Below, piece by piece: positions 37,995 through 47,105 of a stretch of 64,000 nucleotides of DNA. Position numbers and translations under genes: made by a program. Each line of letters opens with the position of its first letter. Position 1 is the stretch's first letter. This DNA comes from Allorhodopirellula solitaria (GTDB lineage: Bacteria > Planctomycetota > Planctomycetia > Pirellulales > Pirellulaceae), in contig NZ_SJPK01000004.1 of NCBI RefSeq assembly GCF_007859855.1, positions 124,001-188,000 on the forward strand, given 5' to 3'. The notes beneath the pieces were generated by a model. That model searched no databases and had not been told where the DNA came from. It worked only from the letters and a program-made list of their open reading frames with translations.

Positions 37995-39035
37995 TTATGC
38001 CGCGCGGGCGACCGGGACATGGTGCATGTCATCAATCACAGCGCAAACGTGTTCGACGCCAATCGCCCGCATCGCTCGGTTGCTGGCTTGGCGGCGATGT
38101 CGACGGCTGCCCGCTTCGTACTGCAACTGCAGTGCCGCTTGCTCGTAAGGGCCTGAATCGCCCGGCCGGGTTGCTCCATAGAGCCCGATGGTTGGTGTGC
38201 CGACGGCGACGGACATGTGCAGCGGTCCGGTATCGCCACTGACGAACAGATCGGCGGTCTCAATCAGGGCCGCGAGCGTTTGCAGGGTCGTGTTGGGAGC
38301 TAGCGTTGCGGTGCCTTGCGATAACTCCACGATCTCCTCGGCCATCAACCGCTCTTCAAAGGATCCCCAGACCACGAGGCTGTGATAGCCATAGCGATCG
38401 GCCAGGTAGCGAGCTGTGGAGGCAAATCGATCAGATTCCCATAGCTTCGATGGCCACGTCCCGCCCGGGTTCAAAATCGCCACACTCGGTGTCCGGATGG
38501 TATTGCGATAACCTTTGGCCCAATCGCGGTCCTCGTCGTCCAGAGGAAGATCCCAGCTGACACGAGGATGATGGATCCCAAACGACGTCAGCAACTCGAG
38601 AGAGCGGTCAGTAATGTGATGAAAAACCGGTGTGATTCGCTCGTTATTGAAGAAGCGACTGAGCTCGCCACCGTGTTTTCCCGAGAACCCGATCCGGCGA
38701 CTCGCCCCCGATAGCTTGCCCGCCAACGCCGACTTGGTATTGCCTTGGCAATCGATCGCGATTTCGAATCGGTGCTCCTGCAGTTTCGCACGAGCCTCCT
38801 TCACACCTCGCGGTGACGTGAACCACCCTCGTTGGAACTCGATGACAGCATCGAGGGCCTGGTGGCCGCGAACCATCGGCGCCGCTTTGGACTCGACCAC
38901 CCACGCGATGTATGCGTCCGGGAAGTGTTCTCTCAAGCAGCAGGCGACCGGCAATGTCAAAATAGCATCGCCAATCGCGCTCATGCGAGAGATCAAAATT
39001 CGCGGGGCTACCAAATCAGAAATCGGATGAGGCAT
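37995..39035 (-). CDS. Glycosyltransferase family 9 (heptosyltransferase-like)
   Basis: 346 residues of the GT-B fold, related to WaaC/WaaF, which add heptose to the LPS core from ADP-heptose. The N-terminal RILISRMSAIGDAILTLPV and the C-terminal nucleotide-binding segment FVSGDTGPLHMSVAVGTPTIG (Asp-Thr-Gly-Pro motif) are diagnostic. NPGGTWPSKLWESDRFA contains the donor-binding K-W region. Donor and acceptor are not fixed by sequence; Planctomycete outer-membrane glycans are the likely context. It leads a two-gene unit with the DUF4112 gene. Confidence 0.92.
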   Translation of the reverse strand: MPHPISDLVAPRILISRMSAIGDAILTLPVACCLREHFPDAYIAWVVESKAAPMVRGHQALDAVIEFQRGWFTSPRGVKEARAKLQEHRFEIAIDCQGNTKSALAGKLSGASRRIGFSGKHGGELSRFFNNERITPVFHHITDRSLELLTSFGIHHPRVSWDLPLDDEDRDWAKGYRNTIRTPSVAILNPGGTWPSKLWESDRFASTARYLADRYGYHSLVVWGSFEERLMAEEIVELSQGTATLAPNTTLQTLAALIETADLFVSGDTGPLHMSVAVGTPTIGLYGATRPGDSGPYEQAALQLQYEAGSRRHRRQASNRAMRAIGVEHVCAVIDDMHHVPVARAA

Positions 39036-39309
39036 GGCGTCGTCGTTCCAGTCGCGGGGGTAGCGTCAGGTGCCGCCTCAGGGAACCTTGCCGGGCGAGC
39101 ACGGGATTGCGACTCACCCTAGCAACCGGCGTAAATCGATCACCAGATCAATTCACGCCCATCTCCGCCAAGGGATACCAACCCGCACTGCCCAGATCGC
39201 CCCTGCCAGAGCACAGACAATTTGCCATCAACACGGCCTCGTCCTCGACGCCCCGGCGAGCGTCGAGCGATCCGGCTGGAACCATCAGGGCTGGCAGAAA
39301 GAGCCCGGT

Positions 39310-40734
39310 TCAATCCTGGGCAGTGACGCCGAAACGATGATTGCCCTTCTGAGCGGCCCGCAGGGATGCCCACGTGTCTTGCTCGACACCGGGGTCGCCC
39401 TGCGACTGGAGCCAACGATCGAGTTCCTCGCTGAGTTCCTGTTGAATCTCAGCAGTGGAATCAGAACCGGCCAGGTTCTGCATCTCAAAAGGATCCGAGG
39501 CGGTGTGATAAAGCTCCTCGGCGGGGCGGCGCTGGTAGCGTTCGACCAGGTTGTAGACTTTCGGTTTGGACGTGGAGTCCCAGACCCAGGTGCGCCAGTA
39601 GTTGCGGGCGACGTGCGAACTGGGTTTCGAACCCATCACGTGTTTTTCAATATACAGATTGTCGGGGCTCAAATTGCGGATATAGCGATACTCCCCGTTG
39701 CTGATCGAGCGGATCGGATAGGGAGGCCCCTCAGGGACGTTGTTGTGAACGCCATACACATAGTCGCGGTGCTGATCCGTCTCGCCCCGCAGGACAGACA
39801 GGAAGCTGCTGCCATCGAATTTCGCGTCGTTGACCTCACCACCCGCTGCGTCGATCAGCGTCGGGAGCACGTCGGCGTATTGCACCAACGCGTCGGTTCG
39901 CTGGCCGGCGGCAACCACGCCGGGCCAGCGTGCGATCAGGGCGGTATGCACCCCTGTGTTCCAGTTCGTCCACTTGTTGCCCGGGAACTGCGACCCTTGC
40001 TCGGAAGAAAACATCACCAACGTGTCTTCGTCGTGGCCCGTCGACTTCAAAAGATCCAGTAGCTCGCCCACCTGGCCGTCCATGTAGGTGATCTCAGCGA
40101 GGTATCGCGAGAACCCGTCCCGGGTCAGTTTCGTATTGGCAATGTTCGGAGGCAATTTGATGTCCGCCGGTGGGTAGGCTGAAGCATCGCCCATCACCCA
40201 CGGCACGTGCGGTTCAACGAGCGCGACGACGAGACAGAATGGTTCGTCGTCCTTGCGGGTAACAAACTCCTTGGCTTCCGAAATATCGTGAGCCTGGGTT
40301 GGGTCGCGGACACAGTTGCCGTCGTAACCACCCACCGTTTCAAACGGGAACGCTGATTCTGGTTTAACGTGAACCTTGCCAGCGATCCCGACGCGATAGC
40401 CGAGTTCTCCTAAATAGTCTGGCATGCTCTGGATGTCATTGAGACTCGCTGAATGGTTCCAGGCACAACCGTTCCGCATTGGATACAAACCCGAATAGAG
40501 TTCAGCCCGGCAGGGCTGACACATCGCCTCGGCGAGATAGGCCTGATCAAAGACGAGGCTCTCTTTGGCAAGCTGATCGATATGGGGAGTATGGGCGTTG
40601 CTGCCACCGTAGACCGGCAGATCATTGTAGGTGCAGTCATCAGCAAGAATGACCAAAATATTGGATGGTTCGTCCGCAGATAATGACCCGGCGGTCAGTA
40701 TCAAGCAGCAAAGGGCGGTAAGCAGGCGGGGCAT
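39310..40734 (-). CDS. Secreted sulfatase (third in the window)
   Basis: 474 residues with a signal peptide (about 1-20). Metal ligands Asp32-Asp33 are in ILADDCTYND and the formylglycine site CQPCR is at 72-76, a good C-x-P-x-R match with an extra Cys at position four. Later conserved parts are EPHVPWVMGD and MFSSEQGSQFPGNKW, the latter with Glu-Gln in place of the more usual Asp-Asn at the metal site. It resembles heparan/N-sulfoglucosamine-type sulfatases in layout. It is not in an operon with the other sulfatases. Confidence 0.92.
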   Translation of the reverse strand: MPRLLTALCCLILTAGSLSADEPSNILVILADDCTYNDLPVYGGSNAHTPHIDQLAKESLVFDQAYLAEAMCQPCRAELYSGLYPMRNGCAWNHSASLNDIQSMPDYLGELGYRVGIAGKVHVKPESAFPFETVGGYDGNCVRDPTQAHDISEAKEFVTRKDDEPFCLVVALVEPHVPWVMGDASAYPPADIKLPPNIANTKLTRDGFSRYLAEITYMDGQVGELLDLLKSTGHDEDTLVMFSSEQGSQFPGNKWTNWNTGVHTALIARWPGVVAAGQRTDALVQYADVLPTLIDAAGGEVNDAKFDGSSFLSVLRGETDQHRDYVYGVHNNVPEGPPYPIRSISNGEYRYIRNLSPDNLYIEKHVMGSKPSSHVARNYWRTWVWDSTSKPKVYNLVERYQRRPAEELYHTASDPFEMQNLAGSDSTAEIQQELSEELDRWLQSQGDPGVEQDTWASLRAAQKGNHRFGVTAQD

Positions 40735-40957
40735 AAACTATTCGCTTAGGGGGGAGAGGGAGCTGGAGGTGTGACAGGCGTCCATTCTAGCCGATGTATG
40801 GCCCCTTCCCTACCGTCAATCTCGCTTTGGAACGGCATTCGCTTTCTATCCCCTATCGACTCGTTTTTGACGAATCAAGGTGCCAAGCTGGCAGTCTGGC
40901 GACGGCAACTGCAACAGTGCGTCAAGCGATGTCGATCCCTCTCGCAAGGTTCTCCAT

Positions 40958-41464
40958 ATGTTGATTCGCCTGTTTGCCCTTTTCATCTGCATCCCTTTCA
41001 TCGAACTCGTCTTGCTGTTGCGGGTAGCCGATGCGACTAGCTGGATGACCACCCTGCTGATCGTGGTTGTCACCGGTGTGATCGGATCGCTACTCGCCCG
41101 TCGAGAAGGGCTGGCCGCGATGTCCCGATTTCGCGAATCCCTTGCTTCGGGACGGATGCCGGGACGCGAAATCCAAGATGGGATGATGATCGCCTTCGCC
41201 GCGGCACTCCTGCTGACACCTGGCCTGCTAACCGATGGACTGGGGTTCTTTCTACTGACGCCAATTGGCCGAAAAACGGTAGGCGGATTCTTACGCCAGC
41301 GTCTTGCCGGTAGCTTTCAAGTCTACACATCGGGCTTTCCCCAAAACCCGCAACCGACGGACGAGCAGGACCCGCGAACGACAACTTCGTCTCGGCCTCA
41401 GCCCAACGGCGACCGTTTTACGATCGACTCGCCGAGCTTCGGCCCGAAAGAACACTCCTCCTAA
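40958..41464 (+). CDS. fxsA: FxsA family membrane protein
   Basis: 168 residues from ATG 40958. Begins MLIRLFALFICIPFIELVLL and continues with IGSLLARREG and LLLTPGLLTDGLGFFLL, the standard FxsA pattern of three to four membrane segments. In E. coli the protein counteracts F-exclusion of phage T7; the normal cellular job is not known. The hydrophilic C-terminus (about 115-168) is Pro/Thr/Ser-rich. It is divergent from the sulfatase gene, with about 220 bp between. Confidence 0.9.
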   Translation: MLIRLFALFICIPFIELVLLLRVADATSWMTTLLIVVVTGVIGSLLARREGLAAMSRFRESLASGRMPGREIQDGMMIAFAAALLLTPGLLTDGLGFFLLTPIGRKTVGGFLRQRLAGSFQVYTSGFPQNPQPTDEQDPRTTTSSRPQPNGDRFTIDSPSFGPKEHSS

Positions 41465-41681
41465 GGATCGTTAGCTAGTGCCACCCTGCGGCGGACCAGG
41501 AACTTGCGATTGCCCGTGACACCATGAATCTTTGATGAAGTGAAATCTCGCCTGCTGGGCGAATTGATAGACTCACGCGTTCACTGCTCAACAGAGCGAT
41601 CAGCGTGAGCGGCAGCTCTCGCCGGGTCGTCTGTTGACGCTGACCGTGTCTCCAGCACTTCCATCAAAAGAGCAAAACGAA

Positions 41682-43283
41682 ATGGTATCACGCAACGAAA
41701 TCGAGAATTCCTTGCGCTACGAAGGCGGACGTTCGCGGCGTTGGCTCCTCGCCTACGCGGCTTCTCTCAGCTCGATCCCGCTACTCGGACGCACGTCCTG
41801 GGCAGACTCCTCGCCAACCTTTTCGAACGACCCATTCACGCTGGGCGTGGCATCGGGAGATCCCGATTCGAGCAGCGTCGTTTTGTGGACGCGACTGGCA
41901 CCCGAACCGCTCACCCCCGACGGTGGCATGCCCAACCAAGCCGTGCAAGTTACGTGGGAGCTAGCAACCGACGAGTCCTTCCAATCCATCGTGGCCTCAG
42001 GAGTCACCTCGGCGACACCACAGCTCGGTCATTCTGTGCATGTGGAAGTCGAAGGACTGCTGCCGGATCGATGGTACTGGTATCGCTTCCATGCCGGCGA
42101 GGCAACGAGCCCGGTCGGCCGCACCCGCACTTTCCCCGACGCACACGTCCTGCCTGATCAACTCAACTTTGCGGTCACTTCCTGCCAGAACTACGAACAG
42201 GGCTTGTATACCGGCTACGAGCAGATGGCACGTGACGGGGTCGACGTTGTCTATCACCTCGGTGATTATATCTACGAGTATGAAGCCGGGCGTAATGGGA
42301 AGGTCCGGACGCACCATGGCAAAGAGATCCAAACTCTCGCCGACTACCGTATCCGCCACGCGCAATACCGCTCGGATCCATTGTTGCACGGAATGCACGC
42401 GCAGTGCCCGTGGATTGTCACATGGGATGACCACGAAACAGACAACAACTATGCCAGCGATATTAGCGAGCAAGAATACGTTGAATCCGCCGATTTCTTG
42501 GTGCGACGCGCCAACGCCTATCAGGCCTACTACGAGATGATGCCACTGCGAAGCAGTTGTCTGCCGCGTGGCCCCGAAATGCAACTCTATCGCAAATCCA
42601 AGTTTGGTAAGCTCGCCGATTTCTTGGTACTCGATACACGGCAATATCGCAGCGATCAGCCCAATGGGGATCGCAAATCAGCGATCAACGCGGAGGCACT
42701 CGCCAATACGCAATCCATGCTGGGGCAGACTCAGCGCAACTGGATGTACCAACAACTCATTCGTTCAGAATCGAAATGGAACGTCCTGGCGCAACAGGTG
42801 ATGATGGGAATGGTCGATCGCAATTCGGGCAGTAAAGCAGGCGCCGACACACCGAACTATTCCATGGACCAATGGCCAGGGTACAGCTATGAGCGAATGC
42901 AACTCATGCATTTCTTGGCTGAACGCAAGATAAGCAACCCCGTGGTTCTCACCGGAGACATCCACTCAGCTTGGGTGAATGAACTGCGCGTCGATGACCG
43001 CCGTGATTCCGACCCGATCGTAGCAACGGAGTTCGTCGCCACCTCACTGAGCAGCGGCGGCAATGGGCACGAGGTCCCCAAGCACCTCGATCGACTCGTC
43101 GCGAACAATCAGTGTGTGAAATACCACAATACCGCGCGAGGCTATATCCGCTGCCGAGTCACCCCCGAGACCTGGCACGCGGACTACATGATCACCGATG
43201 AAGTGCTCAAACCGGGTGGGAAAACGGTTGCCGGCGCATCCTATGTCGTCGAGAGCGGCAACCCTGCGGTGCATTCGGCTTAG
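41682..43283 (+). CDS. phoD: PhoD-family alkaline phosphatase/phosphodiesterase, Tat-exported
   Basis: About 533 residues from ATG 41682; a TTG 48 bp upstream is less likely. A twin-arginine signal RSRRWLLAYAASLSS begins near residue 18. The N-terminal beta domain (VASGDPDSSSVVLWTR) precedes the PhoD metallophosphatase domain with VTSCQNYEQG, YHLGDYIYEYE, TWDDHETDNNYA, LDTRQYRSDQ and LTGDIHSAW, which supply the Ca/Fe ligands in characterised PhoD. It releases phosphate from esters outside the cytoplasm, often under phosphate limitation. No Pho box was identified upstream. Confidence 0.95.
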   Translation: MVSRNEIENSLRYEGGRSRRWLLAYAASLSSIPLLGRTSWADSSPTFSNDPFTLGVASGDPDSSSVVLWTRLAPEPLTPDGGMPNQAVQVTWELATDESFQSIVASGVTSATPQLGHSVHVEVEGLLPDRWYWYRFHAGEATSPVGRTRTFPDAHVLPDQLNFAVTSCQNYEQGLYTGYEQMARDGVDVVYHLGDYIYEYEAGRNGKVRTHHGKEIQTLADYRIRHAQYRSDPLLHGMHAQCPWIVTWDDHETDNNYASDISEQEYVESADFLVRRANAYQAYYEMMPLRSSCLPRGPEMQLYRKSKFGKLADFLVLDTRQYRSDQPNGDRKSAINAEALANTQSMLGQTQRNWMYQQLIRSESKWNVLAQQVMMGMVDRNSGSKAGADTPNYSMDQWPGYSYERMQLMHFLAERKISNPVVLTGDIHSAWVNELRVDDRRDSDPIVATEFVATSLSSGGNGHEVPKHLDRLVANNQCVKYHNTARGYIRCRVTPETWHADYMITDEVLKPGGKTVAGASYVVESGNPAVHSA

Positions 43284-43390
43284 TAACCGCCCCTTGGGGC
43301 CAGTTCCATGGCGTACAATGTGAGGCCGCCGCGAAACCCGTTCGCGCGGCTGTCTCCAATCGTTGTTCCGCCGTTGCTCATGGAAAGCCA

Positions 43391-45073
43391 ATGCGTCCCT
43401 CCCCCCAACGTCCCGTCTACCTACGCGCCACGATTGCTGCCCTGACGTTCATGGCATCGCTGTTTTCAATGCAGGCAGATGCCGAAACCTACGATGTTGT
43501 GATCTACGGAGGAACCTCCGCTGCAGTAACGGCAGCGGTTCAAGCCAAACGCATGAATCAATCGGTCATCGTGGTCTCCCCTGACCGGCACTTGGGTGGT
43601 CTTACCAGCGGTGGATTGGGGTGGACCGATACCGGAAACAAGTACGTCATCGGTGGCTTGGCCAAAGAGTTCTACCAAGCCGTATACCGCCACTATCAGA
43701 ACGCCGACTCCTGGAATTTCCAGCAGCGTGCTGAGTACGGCGATCGCGCCCAAGGGCACCGCGCCAGCGACGATGACGATGCCACGATGTGGGTTTTCGA
43801 GCCGCACGTCGCGGAGGATATTTTTAATGCCCTAATTGCCGAACATCAGATCCCCGTGATCCGCGATGCCTGGCTCGACCGCGAAAACGGTGTGGTCAAG
43901 AAAGACAAGAAGATCGTTTCCATCACAACCCTCGATGGCGAAACCTACTCAGGTCGGCAGTTCATTGATGCTACCTACGAAGGTGACCTGGTCGCCGCCG
44001 CCGGGGTCGAAACGACGACCGGACGTGAGTCTGTGGCCGCATTCGACGAGCCCCATGCAGGGGTGCAAACAGGTATTCGGCATCACCAGCACCACTTTGG
44101 AGTACTCGACCATCCCGTCGATCCCTATGTCGTTCCAGGAGACCCCTCGAGCGGCGTGATCCCGCGTGTGAGCAGCGATCCGCCTGGAGCCGACGGAAGT
44201 GGCGATGATCGCATCCAAGCCTACTGCTTTCGTACCTGCTTCACTAACCATGCGCCCAACCGAGTACCGTTCCCTAAGCCCGAAGGTTACGACCCGTCGC
44301 AATACGAAGTCCTCGTAAGATGCTTTGAAGCGGGCTGGAAAGACGTCTTTAAAAAGTTTGACCCACTGCCCAATTTCAAAACCGACACCAACAACCACGG
44401 CCCCGTCAGCTTCGACAACATTGGCTACAACTACGACTACCCCGACGCCAGCTACGAGCGACGCGCCGAGATCATCCGAGAACACGAAACCTACCAAAAA
44501 GGGATTCTGTATTTCATCGCCCATGACCCGCGTGTTCCCCAGGCGATCCAGGAGGAGATGCAGCGGTGGGGTTTGGCGAAAGATGAATTCACGGACAATG
44601 GGAATTGGCCGCACCAGATCTACGTCCGCGAAGCCCGGCGGATGGTCGGAAAATTCATCATCACTGAGAATCATCTACGCAAAAAAATCGATACTCCCGA
44701 GTCCGTTGGGATGGGATCCTACAGCATCGACTCACACAACACACAACGATACATCTCGCCTGAGGGCACCGTCCAAAACGAAGGTGATATTGGAGTCAGC
44801 ACTCGAGGTCCCTACGAAATCGCAATGGGCTGCCTACTGCCTCGATCAGAACAGTGTGTCAACTTAACAGTGCCCATTTGCGTCTCTTCGACCCACATGG
44901 CGTTCGGATCGATTCGGATGGAACCTGTGTTCATGATCCTCGGGCAATCAGCCGCAACGCTCTCAGCGATGGCGAATGAGCTCGAAACCGACGTGCAAAA
45001 GATCCGCTACGATCGACTGAAGAAACGCTTGCTCGACGATGGGCAGATCCTACACACCCCACCACGTTCGTAG
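43391..45073 (+). CDS. Secreted FAD-dependent oxidoreductase
   Basis: 560 residues with a signal peptide (about 8-30, ending MQADAE). The dinucleotide-binding fold follows immediately as YDVVIYGGTSAAVTAAVQAK, then HLGGLTSGGLGWTD, typical of the PF12831 FAD-dependent oxidoreductase family common in Planctomycetes. ATYEGDLVAAAGVETTTGRES is a second conserved segment. The substrate is unknown; family members sit with carbohydrate-degradation genes. It is convergent with the metallo-hydrolase downstream. Confidence 0.9.
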   Translation: MRPSPQRPVYLRATIAALTFMASLFSMQADAETYDVVIYGGTSAAVTAAVQAKRMNQSVIVVSPDRHLGGLTSGGLGWTDTGNKYVIGGLAKEFYQAVYRHYQNADSWNFQQRAEYGDRAQGHRASDDDDATMWVFEPHVAEDIFNALIAEHQIPVIRDAWLDRENGVVKKDKKIVSITTLDGETYSGRQFIDATYEGDLVAAAGVETTTGRESVAAFDEPHAGVQTGIRHHQHHFGVLDHPVDPYVVPGDPSSGVIPRVSSDPPGADGSGDDRIQAYCFRTCFTNHAPNRVPFPKPEGYDPSQYEVLVRCFEAGWKDVFKKFDPLPNFKTDTNNHGPVSFDNIGYNYDYPDASYERRAEIIREHETYQKGILYFIAHDPRVPQAIQEEMQRWGLAKDEFTDNGNWPHQIYVREARRMVGKFIITENHLRKKIDTPESVGMGSYSIDSHNTQRYISPEGTVQNEGDIGVSTRGPYEIAMGCLLPRSEQCVNLTVPICVSSTHMAFGSIRMEPVFMILGQSAATLSAMANELETDVQKIRYDRLKKRLLDDGQILHTPPRS

Positions 45074-45129
45074 CCGGCGCGTTCCCAGTCGACGGAAGAG
45101 TCAATGCCTGTCGTGGAGCCGAGCGGAAA

Positions 45130-45972
45130 TCACTCGGCCGAGAGATCGATCGTCAATCGCAGGCCGTCGTACGCCAAATGGACGCCCTCGGGTAGATTCG
45201 ACTCCACCGTCTCATGATCGATCTCATGACAGAGGTGAGTCAGGTAGGCTCGGCGCGGCCTGATCTCGTCGATCACCTCGATGGCTTCCTCCACACAGAA
45301 GTGTGTGGGGTGGGGCCGGAATCGAAGCGCGTCGATAACAAGCGTGTCCACCCCTCGCAACCGCTTCATTGACTCGGAGGGAATCCCATTCGTATCCGTG
45401 CAATAGGCGAAGTCCCCGAAGCGAAAGCCAAGGACGTTGAAATGAGGACCATGCCGCATCGGTATCGGCAGCACATCGGCACCCAATACTTGGAACCGGT
45501 CGTGAGTAATCGGCACAAAGTCTAACTGGGGGGTGGAACCGGGATGCGTGGGTTCACGGTCACTGAAAGCGTAGTCATATACACGTCGGATGCGTTCTTC
45601 GATGTGACGCTCACAATACAGCGGCATGGGGTGGCCAAGCCGAAACGGAAACAACCGCACGTCATCCAATCCATACAGATGATCGACGTGTTCGTGCGTG
45701 AACAACACCGCGTGGACCAATGGGATCTTTTCTCGCAGCAACTGGGTGCGTAGATCCGGAGGGGTGTCGACCAGCAAGTTGCCATTCTGCATTCGGACGA
45801 CGATCGCGCATCGTGTCCGTTGGTTGCGAGGATCCGAACTCGTGCACACGTCGCACTCGCAGCCGATCGCCGGAACACCCACGCTCGTCCCGGTGCCCAA
45901 GAAGACAACTTCGGCCGAAGCAGCAGCGTTCTTATCGCCGGTGGGTTCGTTCAGGAGCGGGTCGGTACTCAT
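45130..45972 (-). CDS. PhnP-like metallo-beta-lactamase fold hydrolase
   Basis: 280 residues. The start VFLGTGTSVGVPAIGCECDVC and the zinc motif THEHVDHLYGLDD match the PhnP/TrpP branch, phosphodiesterases acting on cyclic or other phosphoesters. A further ligand set appears in HGPHFN, DTNG and the C-terminal HLCHEIDHE. No phn operon is present, so a role in phosphonate breakdown is not implied. Likely cytosolic, with no signal peptide. Confidence 0.9.
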   Translation of the reverse strand: MSTDPLLNEPTGDKNAAASAEVVFLGTGTSVGVPAIGCECDVCTSSDPRNQRTRCAIVVRMQNGNLLVDTPPDLRTQLLREKIPLVHAVLFTHEHVDHLYGLDDVRLFPFRLGHPMPLYCERHIEERIRRVYDYAFSDREPTHPGSTPQLDFVPITHDRFQVLGADVLPIPMRHGPHFNVLGFRFGDFAYCTDTNGIPSESMKRLRGVDTLVIDALRFRPHPTHFCVEEAIEVIDEIRPRRAYLTHLCHEIDHETVESNLPEGVHLAYDGLRLTIDLSAE

Positions 45973-46017
45973 AGTTCACCATCGTATCGCTCGGCCCCGA
46001 CATCGCAACCAGAGTGT

Positions 46018-46866
46018 TTACCAAAGCAGCAACGCAAACCCGGCCAGCGCCGCCGATTGACTCAGCAACCCACGGCTCGTGCTGGCGCATCCATCCTTCA
46101 CACACAGAGGTTCCACCGGGCAGTCGTATTGGTGGCAGGTCGGACAATCACCGTAGCTCGGCACACATTGGCAGTGCGGTTGGGACGCGGCCCGATACGG
46201 CAGCATCAAGGTATTGCCGACAAACCAAATGCTCGACGAGAGGTTTTGTAGACATCCACAGCACTCGCAATCCAGACGCCCGCAGCGTTCCAGATTGAGT
46301 TCTTGATAGTAGGTGGGCTGATGATAGAAAGTGATATGAACGCGCTGCGGCGGCGGTGGCGAGCTCACACCGCCATGAACCCAAAAGGGCCGTCGGTTGA
46401 AAACCTGTGCGGCTTGATTGACAGGAGCGTCGCCGGGCTGGGCAGCAGGAACCTCAATCGACAGCAGGCGGGCAGGCTTGTTCAGCTCAGCGAGACGCTG
46501 CGTTAACCGCTCGGTATCGTCCAATTGCCCTGACGCCGATGCCTCCGAAGCCCCTGCCTCGGCTACGGTTTCGACAGTTGTCTGAATGGGTGCCTGAAGT
46601 GTGGCATCTTGAACCCGGATCGGCAGCAGACTCCAACTCTCTTCCACGTCGATGCTACGATCATCCGGCTCGTCCCACATGGGCGAATCCGCCGCTTGAA
46701 GATAAGCCACGAACCGAAAGGGAAAATCCGATTCTTGCTCGAACGAGGTCAGCGCCGAAGAGAGCAAACCCGGTGCGCCGGCGACTGCTGAGCATGGAGT
46801 CTCTGCCAACGCCGCGGGGAGGGGGAGCACGGCGAGGCAGAGAAAGAGTGGTAGGGAATGTCGCAT
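46018..46866 (-). CDS. Cys-rich secreted protein of unknown function
   Basis: About 282 residues from ATG 46866, which opens a clear signal peptide (MRHSLPLFLCLAVLPLPAAL). The middle is Glu/Ala/Pro-rich without a recognisable domain. The C-terminal third carries many Cys in CGRLDCECCGCLQN, CQCVPSYGDCPTC and CPVEPLCVKDGC, followed by a hydrophobic end (SAALAGFALLLW). The Cys could form disulfides or bind metal. The hydrophobic C-terminus may be a membrane tail. No family was recognised. Confidence 0.75.
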   Translation of the reverse strand: MRHSLPLFLCLAVLPLPAALAETPCSAVAGAPGLLSSALTSFEQESDFPFRFVAYLQAADSPMWDEPDDRSIDVEESWSLLPIRVQDATLQAPIQTTVETVAEAGASEASASGQLDDTERLTQRLAELNKPARLLSIEVPAAQPGDAPVNQAAQVFNRRPFWVHGGVSSPPPPQRVHITFYHQPTYYQELNLERCGRLDCECCGCLQNLSSSIWFVGNTLMLPYRAASQPHCQCVPSYGDCPTCHQYDCPVEPLCVKDGCASTSRGLLSQSAALAGFALLLW

Positions 46867-47105
46867 GAGGCAAACTCGCTCAGATAGTTTCGGTGCCCAC
46901 ACATACGACATCTGGAAAAGGGTTCAGCCCTCTTTCGCAACCGGCGAGACGATGCAACACATGTAGACTCGAACGGGCGATGGCCCAGATCGGATTCTCT
47001 TGTCATATCGTTTGCCAATGCTATCAGACGCGAGCCCGATAGATTTCGTCCACAGAGGTAGATCGAGACGAGCGATCGATGTCAGCCGAACAACGCGGAT
47101 GTCCG

